From NCBI GenBank assembly GCA_900758315.1, contig CAAERF010000386.1:1-31139 (forward strand): a stretch of 31,139 bases of DNA. The letters run 5' to 3'. The notes under the pieces are model-generated. The model searched no databases. It saw only the letters and a list, made by a program, of their open reading frames with translations, and was not told the DNA's origin. The number at the start of each line of letters is the position of its first letter. The stretch's first letter is position 1. The DNA comes from an uncultured Oscillospiraceae bacterium (GTDB lineage Bacteria; Bacillota; Clostridia; Oscillospirales; Oscillospiraceae). This document shows, piece by piece, positions 17,146 to 23,389 of the stretch. The position numbers were made by a program, and so were the translations under genes.

Positions 17146-17820
17146 TTACTTTGTCTCCTCTGCCGCGTTTTTCGGCGTCACATGCCGCTCGATGGCCTTC
17201 ACCACCAGGAAGTTCAGCACCAGCAGTACCCCCCACAGGCACCAGAACTGCCACCCTGCTCCGGCGGTCAGATTGGCCCCCAGCAGCGTGAAGAGCACCA
17301 TTCCGGTCAGCTTGCCCAGCACCGTTCCCAGCACAAAGGGCAGGTAGTCCAGACCGGTGGTGCCCAGATACCAGCTGAGCAAATCTCCGGGCACCACACA
17401 GACCACCCGCAGCAGGAAGCAGTATGTAAAGGGCGTCCGGTTCTGGAAATTCTCCACCCGCTGGAGCTTGGGAAAGCGCTGGATCAGCTTGCGCTGAAGC
17501 TCCGGCGTGGTCTTTTTTCCCAGTACGAAGGGAATGGTCACGATGATCACCAATCCGGCCAGATTCACCAGCAGCGCCACAGGCAGCGAGTAAATCATGC
17601 CGGAGGCGACCTGCAATGCCCCCAGCGGGAACATGATGGAACAGGTTTTCAGCACATAGAGGGCCAGCAGCTCCACCACTGAGACAGCAGGGTTGTCCGA
17701 AAGAAGGCTGACCACATCAGCACCGCTGAAATTCAGGGCGAAGGAGCCACAAATCATACACAAGATCACAATGGCTGCCACGGGAATGAGCAGGAGCCAT
17801 AGATAACGCTTTTTCTTCAG
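17146..17820 (-). CDS. TVP38/TMEM64 (VTT domain) membrane protein
   Basis: About 224 aa with five or six hydrophobic segments. The VTT features are FPLGALQVASGMIYS near residue 75 and TYCFLLRVVCVVPGDLLSWYLGTTGLDYLPFVLGT near residue 140-175. The VTT/DedA superfamily contains lipid scramblases and flippases, e.g. for C55-phosphate or phospholipid. The start is a puzzle: the first in-frame GTG (17781) has no ribosome site and would cut off the natural KKKRYLWLLLIP lead. A CTG at 17820 gives MKKKRYLWLLLIPVAAI and has GAGGTG 8 nt upstream, so I take this as the likely start. There is no in-frame ATG, GTG or TTG nearby; a sequencing frameshift is the alternative. Confidence 0.82.
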   Translation of the reverse strand: MKKKRYLWLLLIPVAAIVILCMICGSFALNFSGADVVSLLSDNPAVSVVELLALYVLKTCSIMFPLGALQVASGMIYSLPVALLVNLAGLVIIVTIPFVLGKKTTPELQRKLIQRFPKLQRVENFQNRTPFTYCFLLRVVCVVPGDLLSWYLGTTGLDYLPFVLGTVLGKLTGMVLFTLLGANLTAGAGWQFWCLWGVLLVLNFLVVKAIERHVTPKNAAEETK

Positions 17821-17982
17821 TTCTCCCGCACCTCTTTTCTTCCATTTTTCTGTCTGCCGCGCGGGCAGTCGTATTTTATTGTACCGTTTCTTCCCCGCAC
17901 TTTTGTGAGGATTCTGTAAATTGTAACAGAGTTTCCTTCGGATCGCAAGGAGTTTCCCGGGAACGCACGGACCGTAAACCGG

Positions 17983-18008
17983 AAAAAGGAGGCGCCGCAG
18001 CGCCTCCT
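17983..18008 (-). terminator. Terminator of the SH3-like lipoprotein gene
   Basis: Minus strand AGGAGGCGC, tetraloop TGCG, GCGCCTCCT, then TTTT. It separates this gene from the VTT-hydrolase-sortase operon; 17821-17982 would hold that operon's promoter, but I see only a weak -10 (TACAAT) with no convincing -35. Confidence 0.9.
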
Positions 18009-18038
18009 CTCCCGCAAAAGTGCGGTAAAATCAACCGA

Positions 18039-19037
18039 TCAGTCCGCAATAAACAGGTTGTCAAACACGTCCGTGGCCTCCCACGTTTTCCCGTCGGAGA
18101 CAATGGTGGAAAAATCCTTCAAATAGATCCAGCCCTCCGTACCGTCCTTGGTCTTCATCTGGACCCAGTGCTCATTGTCCGTGGCCGGGAAGGTCACTGC
18201 CTCTTTGGACGGTTCCACCGTCAACGTCCCCGCCGTCTGGTCCGGATTGGTGTAGAGCGTCAGCTCCTGCTTCAGCGTCACCGTCGCATCCTGAGGCTGA
18301 ATGGGCTCATACTGGCTCTGGGGCACCTCCACCAGCGCGCCGTCCTTCAGCTCAAAGGAGAAGGGTGCGCTCCAGGTCTGGAGCAGGCTCAGACGGCCCA
18401 CTGCCAGCACATTTCCCTGGCCATCCCGCTGGCTTTCTTTGTCGTCCGGGAAGCCGGGCAGGGAGCCAATGGTCTTAAGGGCACCGTCCTTGTACTGGAA
18501 GTACCAAGTGACCGGATCGTCACTGGGCCCGTAGTCCAGCAAGGCGATCTCCAGCGCTCCGTCCGTGGTGTCCAGATCCGTGAGGAAGTAGTGATCCTTC
18601 TCCGGCGTCGCCAGATAGACCTTGTAGGCACTCAGCGGATCCACGCCATTCGGCTCCGCCATCTCCTTGCCGTTGATGACAATGCTGTTGAGCACGAACT
18701 CAGTCCAGGTGTTCTCCCCTTCGCCCTGCTTGCTCTCCTTGCCGGAGACCTGCAGGGTATCCTTCTTTCCGTCGCCATCCAGATCCACCTCTACCTGCTG
18801 CCCCATGGGCTCAGATACCAGGTAACCGTTGGATTTCTGGGGAATGCCGCTGTCCTGTTCTGCCTTCTGAGCAGTCCCGGTGGCAGAGCTCTCTTCCGGG
18901 GCCTGCTGGGGCTCCGAAGTGTGCGCAGCATTGGACTGACTGCCCTGGCCCGCGCTCTGAGCGCCGCAGCCAGCACAGCTTAACGCCAACAGACCAGCCA
19001 GTATTCCCGCCGTCAGCATCGTTTTTTGTTTCATCAT
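18039..19037 (-). CDS. Secreted lipoprotein with FG-GAP-like and SH3-like parts
   Basis: The 332-aa product opens with a lipoprotein signal (MMKQKTMLTAGILAGLLALSCAGC), then a Gln/Ser-rich linker. Near residue 80 the stretch VDLDGDGKKDTLQV has the Asp spacing of calcium-binding FG-GAP/VCBS loops; the following sheet repeats it more weakly (DLDTTDGALEIAL). The C-terminal ~70 residues (LTLYTNPDQTAGTL ... WVQMKTKDGTEGWIYLKD) look like a bacterial SH3 domain, which often binds peptidoglycan. ATG at 19037 is preferred over the upstream ATG because AAGGAGG lies 8 nt before it. It stands alone; its promoter is not clear. Function unknown, probably cell-wall associated. Confidence 0.85.
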   Translation of the reverse strand: MMKQKTMLTAGILAGLLALSCAGCGAQSAGQGSQSNAAHTSEPQQAPEESSATGTAQKAEQDSGIPQKSNGYLVSEPMGQQVEVDLDGDGKKDTLQVSGKESKQGEGENTWTEFVLNSIVINGKEMAEPNGVDPLSAYKVYLATPEKDHYFLTDLDTTDGALEIALLDYGPSDDPVTWYFQYKDGALKTIGSLPGFPDDKESQRDGQGNVLAVGRLSLLQTWSAPFSFELKDGALVEVPQSQYEPIQPQDATVTLKQELTLYTNPDQTAGTLTVEPSKEAVTFPATDNEHWVQMKTKDGTEGWIYLKDFSTIVSDGKTWEATDVFDNLFIAD

Positions 19038-19252
19038 TTCCAATTCCTCCTTGCGCCACAACTCGGTGGCCTTTCTGCTGTTACCGTATCACAAAGCGCC
19101 TGTAACTACCAGTAAAAAATGGTATCAACCTCGTCTCTATCACACAGTGCGGAAAAGGCCCCTTTTTCCCTGCGAAAGCGCCATTTTCCGCTCTTTTTTC
19201 CGGCCTTTCCCTCTTCTTCCGCTCCGATCGGAAACAAAAAATCAAATTTCTC

Positions 19253-19281
19253 TTGACAATCCGACAAAATCTTGCTATTTT
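19253..19281 (+). promoter_or_regulatory. Promoter of the riboswitch-exchanger transcript
   Basis: TTGACA (19253-19258), 17-nt spacer and TATTTT (19276-19281) with an extended TGC before the -10. The stretch 19062-19252 between this and the divergent lipoprotein gene is pyrimidine-rich and shows nothing else that I can name. Confidence 0.85.
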
Positions 19282-19289
19282 GTAACAAT

Positions 19290-19398
19290 AATAAAAGGGA
19301 GTAGTTGGCGCAGAAATGCGTTTGCGAGGCCGTCAATCCCGATTTCCTGCCTGTGGGCGTGGAATCCGGTCCGCAACTAAGCAGCGAGACTTTTGTTG
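19290..19398 (+). promoter_or_regulatory. yybP-ykoY (manganese) riboswitch aptamer
   Basis: The leader has the conserved blocks of the yybP-ykoY family in order: AAAAGGGAGTAG (19293-19304), CGTCAA (19331-19336), TCCGGTC (19365-19371) and GCGAGACTTTTG (19384-19395). P1 pairs ATAAAAG (19291-19297) with CTTTTGT (19390-19396), and AGTTG (19303-19307) pairs with CAACT (19374-19378). This family binds Mn2+ and controls exporters of cations. The P1 3' strand is also the first half of the terminator stem that follows. Confidence 0.88.
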
Positions 19399-19433
19399 TA
19401 AGGAAATTGCAGCAAAAGGGTCTCGCTTTTTTT
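19383..19433 (+). terminator. Riboswitch expression-platform terminator
   Basis: AGCGAGAC-TTTTG (19383-19395) pairs with CAAAA-GG-GTCTCGCT (19413-19427), followed by seven T. Its 5' half includes the GAGAC and P1 strand of the aptamer, so the two folds exclude each other: Mn2+ bound, no terminator, gene on. Confidence 0.9.
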
Positions 19434-19474
19434 GTTGCAAAATTTTGGATATCATAAGCAGGGAGGAACGAAAT

Positions 19475-20410
19475 ATGTACATCTTATTTCAGTGTATTCT
19501 GTTGATTCTGGGCTTCGTCATGCTGGTCAAAGGCGCAGACTGGTTTGTGGAGGGCGCAGCCGGCATCGCGGACCGGTTCGGCATCCCGCAGCTGGTCATC
19601 GGTCTGACCATCGTAGCCATGGGTACCAGCGCTCCGGAGGCCGCCGTCAGCATTACCGCAGCCCTGAAGGGCAGTGCCGCCATCACCATCGGCAACGTGG
19701 TGGGCAGCAACATCCTCAACATTCTCGTCATTTTGGGCGTCACCGCCTGTATCATCCCGGTGGCCGTCTCCCGGTCCACCGTCCGCTATGAGCTGCCCTT
19801 CATGATCCTGGTCACCGGCCTGCTTCTGGTACTGGGCTGCACAGGCGGCGAAATTGTCCTGTGGGAGGGGGTTGTTCTCTGGCTGTTCTTCCTCCTCTAC
19901 CTGGCCTACTTGTTCTTCATGGCCAGGAAAAACCGCACCGAGCCGCCGGAGTCCTACGGCAACGCCCCGCTGTGGAAGCTGCTGCTCTTCGCCGCCGCCG
20001 GCCTGGGCCTGATTATCTGGGGCAGTGATGTAACAGTAGATGCCGCCTCCGCTCTGGCCACAGAGTTTGGACTCAGCGAGCGCTTTATCGGCCTGACCAT
20101 TGTGGCTCTGGGCACCTCTCTGCCGGAGCTGGTCACCTCGGTCACCGCCGCACGCCGCGGCAAGGCGGATATCGCTATCGGCAACATCGTGGGCAGCAAC
20201 CTCTTTAACATCCTCTTTGTGACCGGCACTACTGCCCTGATTACACCGGTGGTCTTCGCCTCCAATTTTGTAGTGGACACCGTCATCGCCGCCCTGGCAG
20301 GGGTTCTCCTGCTCCTGTGCGTGGTCCGGAAAAAGCAGCTCACCCGGCCCGGCGGCGTTCTCATGCTGGCAGGCTACGCTGCCTACTTCGCCTACCTTCT
20401 GTACGTTTGA
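19475..20410 (+). CDS. CaCA-family cation exchanger (YrbG-like), Mn2+-regulated
   Basis: The 311-aa membrane protein has the two inverted alpha-repeats of cation/Ca2+ exchangers: VIGLTIVAMGTSAPEAAVS...IGNVVGSNILN and FIGLTIVALGTSLPELVTS...IGNIVGSNLFN. The acidic and Asn residues of these repeats bind the cation. About ten helices are present, the usual length for the YrbG type. The ATG at 19475 has GGGAGGAA (19461-19468) 6 nt upstream; the open frame reaching back to 19316 runs through the riboswitch and is not translated. A Mn2+ riboswitch upstream suggests the protein exports Mn2+ (perhaps also Ca2+) when cell manganese is high. Confidence 0.95.
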   Translation: MYILFQCILLILGFVMLVKGADWFVEGAAGIADRFGIPQLVIGLTIVAMGTSAPEAAVSITAALKGSAAITIGNVVGSNILNILVILGVTACIIPVAVSRSTVRYELPFMILVTGLLLVLGCTGGEIVLWEGVVLWLFFLLYLAYLFFMARKNRTEPPESYGNAPLWKLLLFAAAGLGLIIWGSDVTVDAASALATEFGLSERFIGLTIVALGTSLPELVTSVTAARRGKADIAIGNIVGSNLFNILFVTGTTALITPVVFASNFVVDTVIAALAGVLLLLCVVRKKQLTRPGGVLMLAGYAAYFAYLLYV

Positions 20411-20430
20411 ACCATATCTCTAACCATGAC

Positions 20431-20472
20431 AAAAACGCCGGCAGCGAGCCCAGTGCCCGTTGCCGGCATTTT
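20431..20472. terminator. Bidirectional terminator
   Basis: GCCGGCAGCG (20437-20446) and CGTTGCCGGC (20458-20467) pair over 10 bp with one G-U; plus-strand tail ATTTTCTC, minus-strand tail GTTTTTG. It separates the exchanger from the convergent small-gene operon. Confidence 0.88.
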
Positions 20473-20480
20473 CTCTACCG

Positions 20481-20714
20481 TTACCGCCGTTCGTCCCGTT
20501 CTCCTTTCAGGCGCTCCTTCGCCTCTTCCACGGTTTCACCGTCCCTGGTCAGATAACGGTCTACAAAGGCGTCCTCGATTTTCGTATAGCCGCTGACAAC
20601 CGTATCCTCGAGCTTCGTATAGCCATTGACAACCGTATTCTCTACTTTCTGAAATGCACCGACCACCTGTTCCGCGATCTTTTCATTTGCCTTTACCAAT
20701 TTCGACTTTGCCAT
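20481..20714 (-). CDS. 77-aa protein of four 11-residue repeats
   Basis: I know no named family. The product is soluble and charged. Residues 13-56 are four undecad repeats: IAEQVVGAFQK, VENTVVNGYTK, LEDTVVSGYTK, IEDAFVDRYLT. The hydrophobic places recur every 11 residues, as in amphipathic helices of LEA proteins and synuclein that lie on membranes, or right-handed coiled coils. The last 20 residues are strongly charged (EEAKERLKGERDERR). AGGAG (minus strand) is 8 nt before the ATG. The start lies inside the end of the upstream membrane-protein gene (22-nt overlap), so it is translated in the same operon. Confidence 0.85.
   Translation of the reverse strand: MAKSKLVKANEKIAEQVVGAFQKVENTVVNGYTKLEDTVVSGYTKIEDAFVDRYLTRDGETVEEAKERLKGERDERR
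20583..20648 (-). repeat. Two 33-bp tandem repeats inside the 77-aa gene
   Basis: Units 20583-20615 and 20616-20648 are identical at 27 of 33 bases and encode two of the 11-residue repeats, so this part of the gene arose by fairly recent in-frame duplication. Confidence 0.9.
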
Positions 20715-21394
20715 AGTGATATCTCCTCTTTTCTAATCCCTCTGACTACCATCGCAACTCCGAGACACAGCACAAACAGGCACACAGCGGCTCCGGAAAT
20801 CCGGTTCAGCAGGTGCGCTTTGGGCTCCGTCATGCTTCCAAAGGAGGCCAGCATAGAGCGCTGCAAGGTCAGCACCGATGCCGCCACCTCAGCATACCGT
20901 ATGCCGCGGAGGACCCTCTCCAGCGGAGCAGGATTCTTCTTGGCCTTTACCGCACGGGTAATCGCCATTGCAACCTTATAAAAGGTGTAGGCTGCGATGG
21001 TAATCATGAGGATTTCATCATATTTTGTCGCGATATTTTGAGACAGACTCACGTAAATGACGCCGGTTAGAATCAAACTCCACATAATCATAAGGGCACC
21101 TGTGAGTCTCATCACAAAATACGCCCTGGCAATTCCGGCGGCGGAACGCCCCCTCCTGCCGCACAAAACGGCTGAAAACCGCATTGCACTCAAAACACTG
21201 TAGTACGCACACATAGACGCAAACCATACCGACTGGTTGAGAACGCCGAGTATCCCATGATAGATAGCATACAGCAGGTTCAGCAAGAGCGGAACCACAG
21301 CGGTCCAGAGGATGGGATGTCGCCGCACCCAGGCAAATCCTTTTCCAGCCCGTGATTGGCGCATCCTCCGAAGGGCGTTCCGCGTTCGATTCAC
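20693..21394 (-). CDS. Unknown integral membrane protein, about six helices
   Basis: The 233-aa product begins with a basic stretch (MNRTRNALRRMRQSRAGKGFAWVRRH) and then has about six hydrophobic segments, e.g. WTAVVPLLLNLLYAIYHGIL, ALMIMWSLILTGVIYVSL and AAVCLFVLCLGVAMVVRGI. I do not recognise a family. The GTG at 21394 overlaps the stop of the gene before it (GTGA) and has AAGGGA 8 nt upstream. The larger open frame reaching to 21772 runs antisense-frame through that neighbour and its N-terminal part has no protein-like character. The downstream 77-aa gene overlaps its end by 22 nt. Confidence 0.8.
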   Translation of the reverse strand: MNRTRNALRRMRQSRAGKGFAWVRRHPILWTAVVPLLLNLLYAIYHGILGVLNQSVWFASMCAYYSVLSAMRFSAVLCGRRGRSAAGIARAYFVMRLTGALMIMWSLILTGVIYVSLSQNIATKYDEILMITIAAYTFYKVAMAITRAVKAKKNPAPLERVLRGIRYAEVAASVLTLQRSMLASFGSMTEPKAHLLNRISGAAVCLFVLCLGVAMVVRGIRKEEISLWQSRNW

Positions 21395-21762
21395 TTTGTC
21401 AGTCCCTTCGCCAGCGGAATGGTACAGAGCAGGATGACAATCCCCAACAAACCGATGACAATACCCAGGATCAGCTTGCCCCATACCATGCTGAAGCACA
21501 TGCCAACCCCCAGCGCCAGCGCGCCGATAATCCCGACGGCAGTCAATCCCAGCATTCTGCCGGAAATATGAATCGGCTCTTTCTGTTCCATTCGTCTCCA
21601 CACAATCAATGTGATCAGGCCCAGGACCAGCCCCACACAGCCGAAGATCACACCAGGACGAAACGCATTCCACTCGGGAATCAACGCCATACACATACCG
21701 AGGGCAAACAGCATTCCACTCACGGTCCCCAGCACCATTGCGACAAAACTGCTTCTCTTCAT
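21391..21762 (-). CDS. Unknown small membrane protein, four helices
   Basis: The 123-aa product has four hydrophobic segments (FVAMVLGTVSGMLFALGMCMALI, VIFGCVGLVLGLITLIVW, LGLTAVGIIGALALGVGMCFSMV, LILGIVIGLLGIVILLCTIPL) joined by short basic loops. ATG at 21762 is chosen because AGGAGGTG lies 7 nt before it; the open frame reaches 21852 but that part is promoter. It is the first gene of a three-gene operon divergent from a TetR-type regulator, which suggests the regulator controls it. No function can be given. Confidence 0.82.
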   Translation of the reverse strand: MKRSSFVAMVLGTVSGMLFALGMCMALIPEWNAFRPGVIFGCVGLVLGLITLIVWRRMEQKEPIHISGRMLGLTAVGIIGALALGVGMCFSMVWGKLILGIVIGLLGIVILLCTIPLAKGLTK

Positions 21763-21794
21763 CAGAAAGCACCTCCTGAAAACGAATTTTAAAA

Positions 21795-21808
21795 GCAACA
21801 CTTGTTGC
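21795..21808. promoter_or_regulatory. Candidate operator A of the second TetR-type regulator
   Basis: GCAACA-CT-TGTTGC is a perfect inverted repeat with a 2-nt centre. It overlaps the -35 box of the regulator's promoter and lies just downstream of the start of the divergent operon's transcript. Confidence 0.6.
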
Positions 21809-21852
21809 CTTAATGCAAGTACAGTATAATGCTGTTTACAGGAGAAAAACAA
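21802..21852. promoter_or_regulatory. Overlapping divergent promoters
   Basis: Plus strand, for the regulator: TTGTTG (21802-21807), 17 nt, TATAAT (21825-21830). Minus strand, for the membrane-protein operon: TTGTTT (21852-21847), 18 nt, TATACT (21828-21823). The two -10 boxes share the bases AGTATAAT, so the polymerases compete for one place. Confidence 0.6.
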
Positions 21853-21866
21853 TCACCAATTTCCAG

Positions 21867-21876
21867 ACAAGTGTTG
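21867..21876. promoter_or_regulatory. Candidate operator B (inverted copy of operator A core)
   Basis: ACAAGTGTTG is the exact reverse complement of CAACACTTGT (21796-21805) in operator A, 71 bp away, on the other side of the divergent promoters. Confidence 0.5.
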
Positions 21877-21898
21877 GAATAATGAGAGGAGGCGCCAC

Positions 21899-22423
21899 AT
21901 GAACACCAAAAATAACCGGCGCAGGCGTGCATCCATGGAGCGAATCGAGAGCGCTTTTATCAACCTGCTGCAAACCAAAGAGCTCAATCAGATCACTGTA
22001 TCCGATATCTGCAAGCGGTGTGGATTGAATCGCAGCACCTTCTACGCCAATTATGCGGACATCTACCAGCTGGCCGACCGGGTGCGGGAACACTTGGAAG
22101 CCGAAGTCAACCAGCTCTACGAGCCGGAAACCGCTCATGGTTTTAACAGCAATGACTATCTGAAACTGTTCCGCCACATCAAGGACAACCAGCTATTTTG
22201 CCGCACCTATTTCAAGCTCGGTTACGACAACCAGTACCAGATCACGCTCTACGACACTCACCAGGCCCAGCAGTATTTTGACAATCAGCATATTGCGTAC
22301 CACATCGAGTTCTTCCGAAGCGGCTTCAACGCCATCGTAAAAATGTGGCTGGCCGGCGGATGTCAGGAGACACCGGAAGAGATGGAGCAGATCATCCACA
22401 GCGAATATCAGGGGCGTCTTTGA
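21899..22423 (+). CDS. TetR-family regulator, DhaS-like N-terminus
   Basis: The 174-aa protein has the helix-turn-helix ESAFINLLQTKELNQITVSDICKRCGLNRSTFYANYADIYQLADRV (about residues 17-62), the version with NRSTFY...D.Y.L found in DhaS-like and many clostridial TetR regulators. The C-terminal part (FRSGFNAIVKMWLAGGCQETPEEM) is also typical of that branch. GAGAGGAGG lies about 7 nt before the ATG. It is divergent from the 21762-20481 membrane operon, with shared promoters and paired inverted-repeat sites between them, so it probably represses that operon and itself. Confidence 0.9.
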   Translation: MNTKNNRRRRASMERIESAFINLLQTKELNQITVSDICKRCGLNRSTFYANYADIYQLADRVREHLEAEVNQLYEPETAHGFNSNDYLKLFRHIKDNQLFCRTYFKLGYDNQYQITLYDTHQAQQYFDNQHIAYHIEFFRSGFNAIVKMWLAGGCQETPEEMEQIIHSEYQGRL

Positions 22424-22436
22424 GGACTGCAAAAAC

Positions 22437-22482
22437 AAAAACGGCTGAAAGCCTTGCTGAAACAAGGTTTTCGCCGTTTTTT
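22437..22482. terminator. Strong bidirectional terminator
   Basis: AACGGC-T-GAAAGCCTTG (22440-22456), loop CTGAAA, CAAGGTTTTC-GCCGTT (22463-22478): a 16-bp stem with one bulge and one G-U, flanked by A-rich and T6 tracts. It ends the regulator gene and, from the other side, the whole pst operon. Confidence 0.92.
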
Positions 22483-22498
22483 CATAAACGCATTTCTT

Positions 22499-23344
22499 TT
22501 ATATCGAATATTTGATCGCATACTGCGCCAGCGCCGTCTGATCGGCTTCCCCACAGGTCCACTCCTCCTTCAGGCTTTTCTTTTTCCAACGGGCCAGCCC
22601 GGTGCGCTCCATTCCGCTCTGAATCATCTGGGTCAGCTCCAGAATATCCTCGCAGTCCATGTACACACAGGAGAGAACATAACAGGCATCGGCGGAAATG
22701 GTACCATTTTTCAGACAGACCACCACACCAGTTTTCATCTGGAGCAGCAGGTCGGTGATCACCTTTTTCAGGGCCTGGGTCTGTGAGAGCTTTTCCAGGT
22801 CATTGGTATGATAGGCCTCCGAAAGCAGACTCATCAGTTCTCTCAGTGCCTCTGACACCACCAACAGGTCCCGCTTATCCTCCTCGGAGAGAAAGACCTC
22901 CAGCGCCGCTCCCTTTGCCGCCAGCTTCTCCAGCTTCACCGCGCAGGCGCCCAGCGCCTGAATATTGCCGATGGTCAGATTCAGCTTTACCTGCTGCAAA
23001 ACCTCCTCCTTTGACAGGTCGCTGCCGGGAATTCTGGTGATATAACCGCTCAGCTTCTCCTCGTACCGGTCCAACTCACGCTTTTTCTCCTGCACTGCCT
23101 GGGCCGCCTCCGGCTGGTACTGCTGGAACTGGCCCATTGCCAGCTCCAGGCTCTGCCGTGCCGTCTCAAACATGTACTCCGCCTGCCGACCGCACTCAGA
23201 CAGGGCAACCGAAGGGACGGACAGCAACACCTGATCAAAGAGGGCATCCTCGTCCTCAGTCTTTCGACACACCAGGAATACCGCTCGCAGAGCATACCAG
23301 AGTCCTGCCACCAGAATAATCGCAGCCACTATGATAAATCCCAT
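22499..23344 (-). CDS. Single-helix membrane protein with degenerate NptA-type PhoU domain
   Basis: The 281-aa product has one N-terminal membrane helix (residues 3-25) and then a helical domain (36-281). This domain aligns without gaps for about 200 residues to the PhoU-like tail of NptA (residues 338-584, gene at 27773): LLSVPSVALSEC against LLQSPSVAIREC, YHTNDLE against YEKNDVE, QMKT at the same place, and both end YxxKYS[LI]. The first PhoU metal motif FERLGDHA is here IQALGACA, so Glu, Asp and His are lost; the second (YERISDHC) is CEDILELT. AAAGGAG lies 9 nt before the ATG, 45 nt after phoU, so it is the last gene of the pst operon. It may be a non-metal PhoU homologue that holds or tunes the Pst-PhoU-PhoR complex at the membrane; this role is inference. 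Confidence 0.87.
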   Translation of the reverse strand: MGFIIVAAIILVAGLWYALRAVFLVCRKTEDEDALFDQVLLSVPSVALSECGRQAEYMFETARQSLELAMGQFQQYQPEAAQAVQEKKRELDRYEEKLSGYITRIPGSDLSKEEVLQQVKLNLTIGNIQALGACAVKLEKLAAKGAALEVFLSEEDKRDLLVVSEALRELMSLLSEAYHTNDLEKLSQTQALKKVITDLLLQMKTGVVVCLKNGTISADACYVLSCVYMDCEDILELTQMIQSGMERTGLARWKKKSLKEEWTCGEADQTALAQYAIKYSI

Positions 23345-23389
23345 CTTATTCCGCTCCTTTCGCTCCCTGTCTATCCGGCTCCTTCGCCG

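Noticed and set aside
17895..18025. Inverted repeat CCGCACTTTTG / CAAAAGTGCGG, 110 bp apart, around a terminator
   Set aside because: One arm is part of a small hairpin at the end of the lipoprotein gene; 11 bp with no further structure is too little to call a mobile element or attachment site.
19316..19474. In-frame extension of the CaCA exchanger through its leader
   Set aside because: This is the riboswitch and terminator; a good ribosome site precedes the ATG at 19475.
21395..21772. Upstream part of the long open frame ending at 20693 (359 codons)
   Set aside because: It is a shadow of the overlapping 123-aa membrane-protein gene; the amino-acid content (Cys/Gly/Asp mixture) is not protein-like and the GTG at 21394 is coupled to the neighbour's stop.
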